Assembly: GCF_009674765.1 (NCBI RefSeq)
Contig: NZ_WKKF01000005.1
Location: 124,001 to 188,000, forward strand
Origin: Metabacillus idriensis
Lineage (GTDB): Bacteria > Bacillota > Bacilli > Bacillales > Bacillaceae
Direction of reading: 5' to 3'
Length of the DNA stretch: 64,000 bases
Made by a program: the position numbers and the translations under genes. A model generated the notes under the pieces. That model ran no database searches. It was not told the DNA's origin and saw only the letters and a program-made list of their open reading frames with translations. Within the stretch, counting starts at the first letter, position 1; each line of letters starts with the position of its first letter. Positions 58,657 to 64,000 of this stretch are shown piece after piece.

Positions 58657-58680
58657 AATCAGGCAAGGAGGCCAGAAGAT

Positions 58681-59475
58681 ATGCTTCAGCAAGAGATCAG
58701 CCAATTCCTAGAAAGTTTTTTCACAGCAAATTCTTGTCAGATTACAGATAAACAGCCAGAGTATATGACTGTGCAGTTAACAATCGAAATGGATAAAGAG
58801 CTGATGAATCGGCCTTTTTACTGGACTTATCTTGAAAAAACCGGCGGTGTTCCAAATCCTATGCAGCTTACATTTCTTACAGATGCCAAACAGGCTCCAG
58901 AAGATTTAAAAGGAGAAATCATGCATTTCGGAGCACCGCGGCTCCATCAAATTTTCCGGACGAGCAAAAAGCTTGGAAGCCACATCCGGCTTTATGAAAG
59001 TCCTCCGAACAAAGGAAGCTCGCAATCTCTGCATCCATGGCTCGGAGTAAATATCATGGTATCTTATCAGAGCGACAAAAAGAAGGACCAGCTTTATTCA
59101 ATCGGTCTCCATTTGATCAGCGGCGCAATCATTGAAAACTTCCAAAATCAATTGGAAAAAATGACGCTTACTCCCCGCATTCCTGATCTTTGTTTTACGA
59201 CCTCCCCAATGATTAAGGAACAAAGCGGGTTAAATCGAATTCAGAACTATATTCAATCCATTATTGAGCAGGATGACCACTCTTGGGCGGAAGATGCCAG
59301 ACAGCGCTGGAATGCTGATATGATGCTTCTCAGTCATTTTTATGAAGATCTTGATGAAAAACCGGAAGCCTACCAATTAGAAAAAGAAGCATTGAAAGAA
59401 TTATATGATCCGCAAATAAACGTTTCGATTGTAAATGGCGGAATTTTTTATTTGTCGCAAAATGCGTTCTATTAA
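58681..59475 (+). CDS. yqhG: YqhG family protein
   Basis: 264 aa, soluble, no membrane segments. Starts ATG 58681 after AAGGAGG. Contains FYWTYLEKTGGVPNPMQLTF and a conserved HFGAPRLHQIFRTSKKLG segment. Always found behind yqhH in Bacillus and thus probably its partner. Function unknown. A very long terminator hairpin ends the unit. Confidence 0.92.
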   Translation: MLQQEISQFLESFFTANSCQITDKQPEYMTVQLTIEMDKELMNRPFYWTYLEKTGGVPNPMQLTFLTDAKQAPEDLKGEIMHFGAPRLHQIFRTSKKLGSHIRLYESPPNKGSSQSLHPWLGVNIMVSYQSDKKKDQLYSIGLHLISGAIIENFQNQLEKMTLTPRIPDLCFTTSPMIKEQSGLNRIQNYIQSIIEQDDHSWAEDARQRWNADMMLLSHFYEDLDEKPEAYQLEKEALKELYDPQINVSIVNGGIFYLSQNAFY

Positions 59476-59481
59476 TGTCGA

Positions 59482-59535
59482 AAACTGCAAAATCTCATTT
59501 TCTATTTTGAAAATGAGATTTTGCAGTTTGTTTTA
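59482..59535 (+). terminator. yqhHG terminator, 21-bp perfect stem
   Basis: Uninterrupted 21-bp inverted repeat (59482-59502 with 59509-59529) around a 6-nt loop, followed by TGTTTT. Unusually long and perfect for an intrinsic terminator; it insulates the sinI region. Confidence 0.9.
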
Positions 59536-59688
59536 TTCCGTAAAATTTTCTGTCGTTTCTTAAAAACAAAACCCAACAAAATGCCTACATTAAAGGAAGT
59601 TTCACCCAATTAATTCTAATATTTTCAAAAAAATTAAAAAATATTTTACAATCGACACATTTCAGCACAAAAAGCAAAAATCATTTTT

Positions 59689-59694
59689 TATAAT
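59689..59694 (+). promoter_or_regulatory. Putative sinI -10 element
   Basis: TATAAT 195 bp before the sinI start, with no recognisable -35 at 17 bp, so an activator or another sigma factor may be involved. A transcript from here would contain the full c-di-GMP aptamer. Only an imperfect 0A box (TGTCGAT, minus strand, near 59651) is close. Confidence 0.4.
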
Positions 59695-59774
59695 AGTAGT
59701 AAATAAGATACACTCACCTTAAGGACTAAAGAAACAAAAAATGATTTATGCAAAATGGACGATTGCACATAATC

Positions 59775-59857
59775 AGACAAAGGCAAACTTGCTGAAAGGC
59801 AAGGACGCAAAGTCACAGATCTAAGGTTCACAAAAACTATGATGGCTGGACTGCCTG
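59775..59857 (+). promoter_or_regulatory. Cyclic-di-GMP-I (GEMM-I) riboswitch in the sinI leader
   Basis: Conserved core GGCAAAC (59782-59788), CTTGCT-GAAA-GGCAAG hairpin with GAAA tetraloop (59794-59797), GACGCAAAGTC (59804-59814), TCTAAG (59820-59825) and TATGA (59838-59842) forming an 11-nt tetraloop receptor with a compensated U-A pair, then GGCTGGACTGCC (59844-59855). The base equivalent to ligand-contacting G20 of the Vc2 aptamer is G (59783), as in c-di-GMP sensors rather than cGAMP variants. The sinI ribosome site lies 22 bases after the aptamer. Confidence 0.93.
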
Positions 59858-59884
59858 AAATACAGAGACGTATTTTAGGAGGAG
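59854..59884 (+). promoter_or_regulatory. Ribosome-site sequestering hairpin downstream of the aptamer
   Basis: CCTGAAATAC (59854-59863) can pair fully with GTATTTTAGG (59870-59879), ten pairs with one G-U and a 6-nt loop, covering the first AGG of the sinI Shine-Dalgarno AGGAGGAG (59877-59884). CC(T) at 59854-59856 is also needed at the 3' edge of the folded aptamer, so the two structures compete. No T-run follows, pointing to translational control. Confidence 0.6.
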
Positions 59885-59889
59885 ATAAA

Positions 59890-60021
59890 ATGGAGATATT
59901 AATGAAGGAAGTAGAAAAGATGGATCAGGAATGGAAAGAGTTAATCCTGTCAGCTTTGAAAATGGGCATCAGCAAAGAAGAAATTAGAGAATTTTTGAAA
60001 ACGCAAACACTAAAAAATTGA
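59890..60021 (+). CDS. sinI: SinI, antagonist of SinR
   Basis: 43-aa protein from ATG 59890 (MEILMKEVEKMDQEWKEL), five bases after AGGAGGAG. An in-frame ATG inside the riboswitch lacks a ribosome site and was not used. Matches SinI by its dimerisation helix pair: DQEWKELILSALKMGISKEEIREFL, close to the C-terminal helices of SinR. In B. subtilis SinI binds SinR and relieves repression of matrix genes. Shorter than the B. subtilis protein (57 aa) because the C-terminal tail is missing. Lies 97 bp before sinR. Confidence 0.92.
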   Translation: MEILMKEVEKMDQEWKELILSALKMGISKEEIREFLKTQTLKN

Positions 60022-60058
60022 CAAACAAGAATTGTACATATTTTTTTTTGTAAAAATC

Positions 60059-60070
60059 GTTCTATATATA
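60059..60070 (+). promoter_or_regulatory. SinR-type half site in the sinR promoter region
   Basis: GTTCTATATATA, containing GTTCTAT, a match to the SinR half-site consensus GTTCTYT except at one position. The same sequence forms both arms of the palindrome upstream of the SinR paralogue. A TATAAT follows at about 60096-60101. Confidence 0.4.
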
Positions 60071-60118
60071 TAACACCACCTTCGTTATATGCTATAATGG
60101 CTCTGGGAAGGTGATCAT

Positions 60119-60454
60119 ATGATTGGTGAACGCATCCGTAAATACCGCAAAGAACGAGGACTTTCTCTATCAGAGCTTGCCGATCGCGCTGGTGTTGCTA
60201 AATCGTATTTGAGTTCAATTGAACGGAATCTGCAGTCTAATCCTTCTGTTCAATTTCTTGAAAAAGTCTCAACCGTACTGGGAGTATCTATGAATACCCT
60301 GATTTTAGACGAACCAATTTATGAGACTAAAAAAGATAATCTTGATAATGAATGGGCAAACCTCGTGAAAGAAGCGATGGATTCTGGTGTGACGAAGGAT
60401 CAATTTCGTGAATTTCTTGAATTTAACCGGTGGAAAATGAACCAAGATAAATAA
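60119..60454 (+). CDS. sinR: Biofilm master repressor SinR
   Basis: 111 aa. N-terminal helix-turn-helix (MIGERIRKYRKERGLSLSELADRAGVAKSYLSSIERN, very close to B. subtilis SinR, including the recognition helix AKSYLSSIER) and C-terminal SinI-binding/oligomerisation helices (NEWANLVKEAMDSGVTKDQFREFLEFNRWK). GGAAGGTG precedes the ATG. In B. subtilis it represses matrix and chaining genes. Here the adjacent tapA-sipW-tasA target operon is missing, so its targets must lie elsewhere. Confidence 0.95.
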   Translation: MIGERIRKYRKERGLSLSELADRAGVAKSYLSSIERNLQSNPSVQFLEKVSTVLGVSMNTLILDEPIYETKKDNLDNEWANLVKEAMDSGVTKDQFREFLEFNRWKMNQDK

Positions 60455-60463
60455 TAAAATCCT

Positions 60464-60515
60464 GCACCAAATGAAAAGAGCCTTAAATCAGGCTCATTTC
60501 ATTTGGTGCTTTTTC
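60464..60515 (+). terminator. sinR terminator
   Basis: GCACCAAATGAAA / TTTCATTTGGTGC outer stem with an inner GAGCCT / AGGCTC stem and a T-run (CTTTTTC). Confidence 0.93.
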
Positions 60516-60601
60516 AATTTTGGTTCACCATGCGGCTAAACGTTAAATGACTCGAATCAATAACGAACAAAGGGTTCTGGTATTTTGCCAGAGCGTTTTT
60601 A

Positions 60602-60802
60602 TTATGCGTATTTATTAAAATTGCCGGTTAATTTTATCCTATTCTTCATTAAATAGTTTTCTGGATTAAAACTAGCTGTATGCACCGCTCGAATAGCTTT
60701 TATTTTTGTCAGATCATTTGTGCAGATTGGACAAATCCATCGATCTGCCGGACAGCTGCTGAATGAAGGCTGATAACAGCGATTGCAAAGTTTTTTATAC
60801 AT
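60602..60802 (-). CDS. Small zinc-ribbon-like protein, 66 aa, unknown
   Basis: ATG 60802 (MYKKLCNRCYQPSFSSC), eight bases after GGAGG. Two Cys pairs (CNRC at 6-9; CPIC at about 25-28) plus SSC suggest a zinc ribbon. The C-terminal half is basic and uncharacterised. Starts 16 bp after the membrane-protein gene upstream, so probably co-transcribed with it. I do not recognise a named family. Occupies the place of the tasA operon. Confidence 0.75.
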   Translation of the reverse strand: MYKKLCNRCYQPSFSSCPADRWICPICTNDLTKIKAIRAVHTASFNPENYLMKNRIKLTGNFNKYA

Positions 60803-60818
60803 TATACTGTCCTCCGCT

Positions 60819-61118
60819 CTAAATGAAAATGAAGTGAATCCAATAGACATGCATCGCCAACACAATTCCATAAGCAATAGAAGCTGTATAAGCAATGAAT
60901 TTTACTGCTGATGAAGAAGGCAAGCACCTGAAATAAATAAATAAAAGCAAAAAAATAGAAAAGGATAGTTTGAAACCTGCAAATAAAAGGGGATGTATCT
61001 CATAGAGCAGCTTCATAAATGGATTAGCTTCAGCTATTAAATCGTATTTAAGACCGATAACAGTAAGCAACGCATCTAATGCATTAACAACAGCCAAAAA
61101 TACGAAAGCACGTTTCAA
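60819..61118 (-). CDS. DUF5658-like small membrane protein, 99 aa
   Basis: TTG start at 61118 with GGGGAG six bases upstream. Four hydrophobic segments (about 3-22, 44-62, 64-82, 83-99). The sequence VNALDALLTVIGLKYDLIAEANPFMK matches the short DUF5658 membrane family (conserved DxxxT and EANPxM). Function unknown. First gene of a two-gene unit with the zinc-ribbon protein. Confidence 0.8.
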   Translation of the reverse strand: MKRAFVFLAVVNALDALLTVIGLKYDLIAEANPFMKLLYEIHPLLFAGFKLSFSIFLLLFIYFRCLPSSSAVKFIAYTASIAYGIVLAMHVYWIHFIFI

Positions 61119-61367
61119 GGGCGTCTCCCCTTTTTGGTTGATTTAACGTTAAAATTTCTTAATTAAGAACGATTTAACTGCAATTTATTGCTGCCTGCTC
61201 TATTTTTGTGCACAGCTTTCAACCAGTTATTAATTATAACGATCTATTAAATTATAAGATGTTAAAGAAAAATAATATATCATTAAAAACCGTCATTTTT
61301 TCGTTTTAAAGAACATTTTTCGCGCACAATCTGCTATTTGCTCTTATTTTCTTACTATTTCATTACT
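61119..61367. other. AT-rich intergenic gap without recognisable gene
   Basis: Divergent promoter region between the DUF5658-like gene and the SinR paralogue. Apart from the palindrome at its right edge I see no motif or reading frame I can support. Confidence 0.5.
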
Positions 61368-61394
61368 TTATATAGAACAAATTGTTCTATATAA
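61368..61394. promoter_or_regulatory. 27-bp near-perfect palindrome over the promoter of the SinR paralogue
   Basis: Arms TTATATAGAACAA (61368-61380) and TTGTTCTATATAA (61382-61394) separated by one base. Contains two inverted GTTCTAT half sites and overlaps the TATAAT at 61390-61395. Its span fills the region between -10 and -35, as expected for an autorepressor operator. Confidence 0.7.
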
Positions 61395-61427
61395 TGAAAA
61401 CACACTGATATTAAAGGAGCATTATTG

Positions 61428-61775
61428 ATGATTGGGGAAAGGATTAAATCATTACGGCAAAAGAAAGGATACTCCCTTTCTGAACTTGCAGAGTTATCAG
61501 GAGTTTCAAAATCCTATTTAAGCTATATTGAGCGGGATATTCAAAAAAATCCTTCCATGCAGTTTTTGACTAAAGTAGCAGTTTCATTAGGAACGGATCT
61601 TGAACAGCTTCTAGCAGTGGATCAGGATTCAAAACTTAAGGCTGAAAAACAATTGGACGAAGAATGGACGGATCTCATTTCTGAGGCTATTGACCAGGGA
61701 TTGACGAAGGATGACTTTCGCACCTTTCAGGATTTTATAAAATTTAAACGATATAAAGAAAAAAAGAAACAATGA
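61428..61775 (+). CDS. Second SinR-like regulator (SlrR/SinR paralogue)
   Basis: 115 aa from ATG 61428 (MIGERIKSLRQKKGYSLSELAELSGVSKSYLS). Helix-turn-helix close to SinR, and a C-terminal SinI-type interaction domain (QLDEEWTDLISEAIDQGLTKDDFRTFQDFIKF). AAGGAG lies 8-10 bases upstream. SlrR of B. subtilis is about 150 aa; this one is SinR-sized, so paralogue by local duplication is likelier than slrR by descent. Could form mixed oligomers with SinR and bind SinI. Confidence 0.88.
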   Translation: MIGERIKSLRQKKGYSLSELAELSGVSKSYLSYIERDIQKNPSMQFLTKVAVSLGTDLEQLLAVDQDSKLKAEKQLDEEWTDLISEAIDQGLTKDDFRTFQDFIKFKRYKEKKKQ

Positions 61776-61874
61776 GGCAAGTATATGAAATGAAAGAGCT
61801 TCAGTCCGACTCACATGGCTTTTTTATGGAAGAAGCTAGAGCTATTGAACAGATATCTTCTTTACTCTGTGAAA

Positions 61875-61914
61875 ACGAAAAAAAGAATCAAGCCGCCAAC
61901 GGACGGCTTGATTC
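61875..61914 (-). terminator. Terminator of the Gly-rich protein gene
   Basis: GAATCAAGCCG / CGGCTTGATTC hairpin with T-run on the minus strand, just beyond the stop at 61918. Confidence 0.9.
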
Positions 61915-61917
61915 CGC

Positions 61918-62142
61918 TTAATCTCCCCCGCCTCCTCCACCGCCGTCACCTCCTCCTGAATCTCCTCCGCCTCCCCAGTCAAAGGAGCCAGAGTCAGAGT
62001 GATGGCGATCATCCGAATCTGTTCCGGCAAAAGGAAACATTGCGGAGGAACCGGTGCCTCTGTGTCTGTTTTTACTTCTATTCCCATCTTTAACAATTGC
62101 AGCAATAAGGATAATAAAAAAGAAAATAATCACGAATACCAT
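61918..62142 (-). CDS. Small membrane protein with Gly/Asp-rich C-terminal tail, 74 aa
   Basis: ATG 62142 (MVFVIIFFFIILIAAIVKD), preceded by AAGGGGG. One N-terminal membrane helix (2-17), a basic/His segment, and a tail with only G, D, S and W (FDWGGGGDSGGGDGGGGGGG). Real-gene signs: strong ribosome site, terminator, signal-anchor. Tails of this kind recur in Bacillus membrane proteins of unknown role. Confidence 0.78.
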   Translation of the reverse strand: MVFVIIFFFIILIAAIVKDGNRSKNRHRGTGSSAMFPFAGTDSDDRHHSDSGSFDWGGGGDSGGGDGGGGGGGD

Positions 62143-62226
62143 TTTATTGCCCCCTTCAGATAATAACCCATTTTTGAATAACGGCTCCTTTTTTGGTAAA
62201 AATAACTAAAAAGGAAGGTGATACGT

Positions 62227-62550
62227 TTGAAAAAATCGATTGTTTTATTGCTTCTTCTCTTTATATACGGATTAACTCCTTCATTGGTTTCAATTTCCAG
62301 TGATGTTTCTGCCGCACAGCACACAGATTGGAAAAACGTTGCTGTCAAAGAGACAAAAAAACGTTATCCTTTGTCACAGGTTCTATTTGCACAAAAGATT
62401 TGGGATAATACTAAAAAGAATCAAACAGTAAAACAATATAAAGTTACAGTACGTGAAGGAATGAAAGACATTGGCGTTTTTGTAACAATCTCTTACGATG
62501 CCAAAACAGAAAAAGTAAAAAAGATTCAAGTATTAGAAGAGGCAGACTAA
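62227..62550 (+). CDS. yqzG: DUF3889 family secreted protein YqzG
   Basis: About 107 aa from TTG 62227, seven bases after AAGGTGA; GTG 62218 is an alternative but overlaps the ribosome site. N-terminal signal peptide (KKSIVLLLLLFIYGLTPSLVS...SAAQ, cleavage near residue 30), then the DUF3889 domain with KQYKVTVREGMKDIGVFVTISYDAKTEKVKKIQVLEE. Position near yqzE matches B. subtilis yqzG. Secreted, function unknown. Confidence 0.88.
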   Translation: MKKSIVLLLLLFIYGLTPSLVSISSDVSAAQHTDWKNVAVKETKKRYPLSQVLFAQKIWDNTKKNQTVKQYKVTVREGMKDIGVFVTISYDAKTEKVKKIQVLEEAD

Positions 62551-62567
62551 AGGAATAAGAAACGATA

Positions 62568-62601
62568 CCAGAAAAGGTACCCAAAAGGGTACCTTTTCTG
62601 G
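62568..62601. terminator. Bidirectional terminator after yqzG
   Basis: CCAGAAAAGGTACC / GGTACCTTTTCTGG, 14-bp stem with a short loop, between convergent genes. Confidence 0.85.
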
Positions 62602-63384
62602 CTACACAAGGAGATTCTGTTTTAACTTCTCAATATGACCCTGATTTATCCCGCAAACCTCTTCCGCATACTTTTCAAACGTTCCGTACTTCTTCAACAT
62701 TTCCTCATAGACTTCAAGCAAATATTCCCGTCTCACTTCTAAAACTGGCTTTAATTGTTCAGAAGACACACGGAACAAACTAAAATATCTTATTAATCGC
62801 TCAATTTTTTTCATGCGCGGCCCAATGAGCTCGTTTGATATGAGATAATGATCCGTCACATCATCAATCGATGCTCCTGCCAAAAGCTGAATAAAAGCTG
62901 AAACAAAACCTGTTCTGTCTTTACCGCCAGTACAATGGATAAGAGCAGGAAGCTGGTCTTCATTTGAAAGCTGCACCATTATTTCTCTTATCTGTTTCCC
63001 GCTGTCAAATGCCATTTGACGGTAAAGATTTTCCATAACCTCTAAAAAATCAATTCCGCCTGATCTCCCTGCAAGAAACTTAAAGAATTGAAAATGCGTA
63101 AATTCCTGGCTTTGATCCTGGAAGGAAATTTTTATAACCTTTACCCCGTGTTCATCCGTTATTTTACTTGGCTTTGATTTTTGTTCCCGCAATGTTCTTA
63201 AATCACAAACCATTTTAATGTTCAGCTGTGCCATCTTATGAAGATCTTGCTTAGATAATTTAGAAAGCTCATCTGAGCGGAAGATAACACCTGTTTTTAT
63301 TTTCCGCCCATCTTTTGTGACAAGTCCGCCAATATCGCGGAAATTATAAAGTCCATCAAATTTTGGCTGCATATCGGTCTCCAT
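62602..63384 (-). CDS. Dual-specificity/tyrosine-protein phosphatase family protein
   Basis: 260 aa, Y_phosphatase3-type. N-terminal GLYNFRDIGGLVTKDGRKIKTGVIFRSDELSKLS, and the P-loop signature HCTGGKDRTGF (about 151-161, catalytic Cys with general-acid Asp nearby). Cytoplasmic. Members include bacterial phosphatases acting on phosphotyrosine, phosphoinositides or phospholipids; the substrate here is unknown. Not part of the B. subtilis gene order at this place. Confidence 0.9.
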   Translation of the reverse strand: METDMQPKFDGLYNFRDIGGLVTKDGRKIKTGVIFRSDELSKLSKQDLHKMAQLNIKMVCDLRTLREQKSKPSKITDEHGVKVIKISFQDQSQEFTHFQFFKFLAGRSGGIDFLEVMENLYRQMAFDSGKQIREIMVQLSNEDQLPALIHCTGGKDRTGFVSAFIQLLAGASIDDVTDHYLISNELIGPRMKKIERLIRYFSLFRVSSEQLKPVLEVRREYLLEVYEEMLKKYGTFEKYAEEVCGINQGHIEKLKQNLLV

Positions 63385-63404
63385 CTTTTAGTTCATTCAC
63401 AAAT

Positions 63405-63605
63405 TCATTCTTCTATCCAAAATAATTCTTCCATTTTAAGCGAAAATACTTTGCAGATTTTTAAAGCTAACAGCAGCGATGGTATATAATCCCCTTTTTC
63501 GATTGCTGCGATTGTCTGTCTTGTAACTTCTGCTCGTGCTGCAAGGTTTTCCTGAGTAAAATCAAACCTTGCACGCATTTCCTTTACTCGATTTTTTAAA
63601 ATCAC
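63405..63605 (-). CDS. XRE-family HTH regulator, 66 aa
   Basis: GTG start at 63605 with AGGTGAC upstream. One helix-turn-helix (RARFDFTQENLAARAEVTRQTIAAIEKGDYIPSLLLALKICKVFSL). Typical minimal Cro/YgzD-like repressor, often autoregulatory. 20 bp upstream of the phosphatase gene in the same direction, so it may control it. Confidence 0.9.
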   Translation of the reverse strand: MILKNRVKEMRARFDFTQENLAARAEVTRQTIAAIEKGDYIPSLLLALKICKVFSLKMEELFWIEE

Positions 63606-63763
63606 GTTGTCACCTTCTAGCTATTTCTACTTATATTGTAAAGTTGAATAACCTTATTGTAAAGCCTACTTAACATTACACTTAAAAAAAGGCTGTTTTG
63701 AATTGCACCCAAATTTTAGATCATTCTAACATTACGGGGTCACTCAAACCAGCACCTGCCCTT

Positions 63764-63943
63764 TTATCTTCTTTTCTTCATAAAAAACATGACGGCAAAT
63801 GGCAAAATTCCGAACCATCTGCTAGCAAATGGAGTCCGCTCCGTTTTGCGGATTGACTTTTTGGCTTTTCGTACTTCCTTTGGTGTATCCATATAACGAA
63901 CTAATTGCTGTGTCATATATTTCACATAATCATTGGTAGACAA
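63764..63943 (-). CDS. yqzE: YqzE family protein
   Basis: 59 aa from TTG 63943, six bases after GAGGTG; homology begins STNDYVKYMTQQLVRYMDTPKE, the clear YqzE pattern. Basic middle and a hydrophobic, Arg-ended C-terminus (WFGILPFAVMFFMKKRR). In B. subtilis yqzE follows the comG competence operon. Function unknown. Confidence 0.92.
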   Translation of the reverse strand: MSTNDYVKYMTQQLVRYMDTPKEVRKAKKSIRKTERTPFASRWFGILPFAVMFFMKKRR

Positions 63944-63967
63944 AACAAACACCTCATACACACTTTT

Positions 63968-64000
63968 TTACTCAGTATTGCCAGTGTCTTGTCTTTCTAA
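63968..64000 (-). CDS. Possible 3' end of comGG (10 codons)
   Basis: Open frame from the window edge to TAA (63968-63970) encoding LERQDTGNTE. Placed exactly where comGG should end, 25 bp before yqzE. Too short to identify by sequence. Confidence 0.3.
   Translation of the reverse strand, partial: LERQDTGNTE

Noticed and set aside
59839-59889. Longer SinI beginning at an ATG inside the riboswitch
   Set aside because: No ribosome site, and it would be read through conserved aptamer bases. ATG 59890 has AGGAGGAG and fits SinI homology.
1-64000. CRISPR arrays, rRNA or tRNA genes, phage modules
   Set aside because: None seen. No regularly spaced identical repeats with unique spacers, no rRNA signature sequences, no tRNA cloverleaf or phage structural genes.

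Overview
The window is chromosomal DNA from an endospore-forming member of the Bacillaceae (Firmicutes). Gene order follows the Bacillus subtilis yqiZ-to-comG region almost gene for gene: artRQP, brxB, bmrU, the bkd cluster, spo0A, spoIVB, recN, ahrC, yqxC, dxs, ispA, xseBA, folD, nusB, yqhY, accCB, spoIIIAH-AA, yqhV, efp, yqhT, aroQ, yqhR, yqhQPO, mntR, lipM, yqhL, gcvPB-PA-T, yqhHG, sinIR, yqzG, yqzE. Two B12-dependent systems absent from B. subtilis 168 are inserted: methylmalonyl-CoA mutase with its chaperone (mutA-mutB-meaB), and a class II ribonucleotide reductase (nrdJ). Species was not determined. A Metabacillus/Priestia-like Bacillus would fit.

Layout. 1-9.5 kb: amino-acid ABC transporter, bacilliredoxin, methylmalonyl-CoA mutase operon, BmrU-like lipid kinase, and three copies of a dispersed intergenic repeat. 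9.5-19.8 kb: branched-chain 2-oxo acid catabolism (ptb-bcd-buk-lpdV-bkdAA-bkdAB-bkdB) read from a textbook sigma-54 (SigL) promoter, with its activator BkdR upstream. Branched-chain acyl-CoA breakdown can yield propionyl-CoA, so this block and mutAB/meaB are metabolically linked. 19.9-26 kb: small membrane protein, phosphodiesterase, spo0A (frameshifted as given), spoIVB, recN, ahrC. 26-35.5 kb: housekeeping operons. 35.7-40.9 kb: complete spoIIIA operon for the mother-cell to forespore channel. 40.9-52.3 kb: efp and yqh genes, mntR, nrdJ, lipM, plus a pair of inverted MITEs with intact 8-bp target duplications. 52.4-56.7 kb: glycine cleavage operon under a tandem glycine riboswitch. 56.9-64 kb: yqhHG, then the biofilm-switch locus.

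The most interesting locus is 59.5-61.8 kb. The SinR antagonist gene sinI lies directly behind a well-formed cyclic-di-GMP-I (GEMM-I) riboswitch. The aptamer's 3' edge can alternatively form a 10-bp hairpin that occludes part of the sinI Shine-Dalgarno sequence, so direct c-di-GMP control of SinI translation is predicted. sinR follows, then a second SinR-like gene whose promoter is covered by a near-perfect 27-bp palindrome made of SinR-type half sites. The tapA-sipW-tasA matrix operon that normally sits here is absent. Together with the spo0A frameshift, this suggests the biofilm/sporulation decision circuit is wired differently from B. subtilis.
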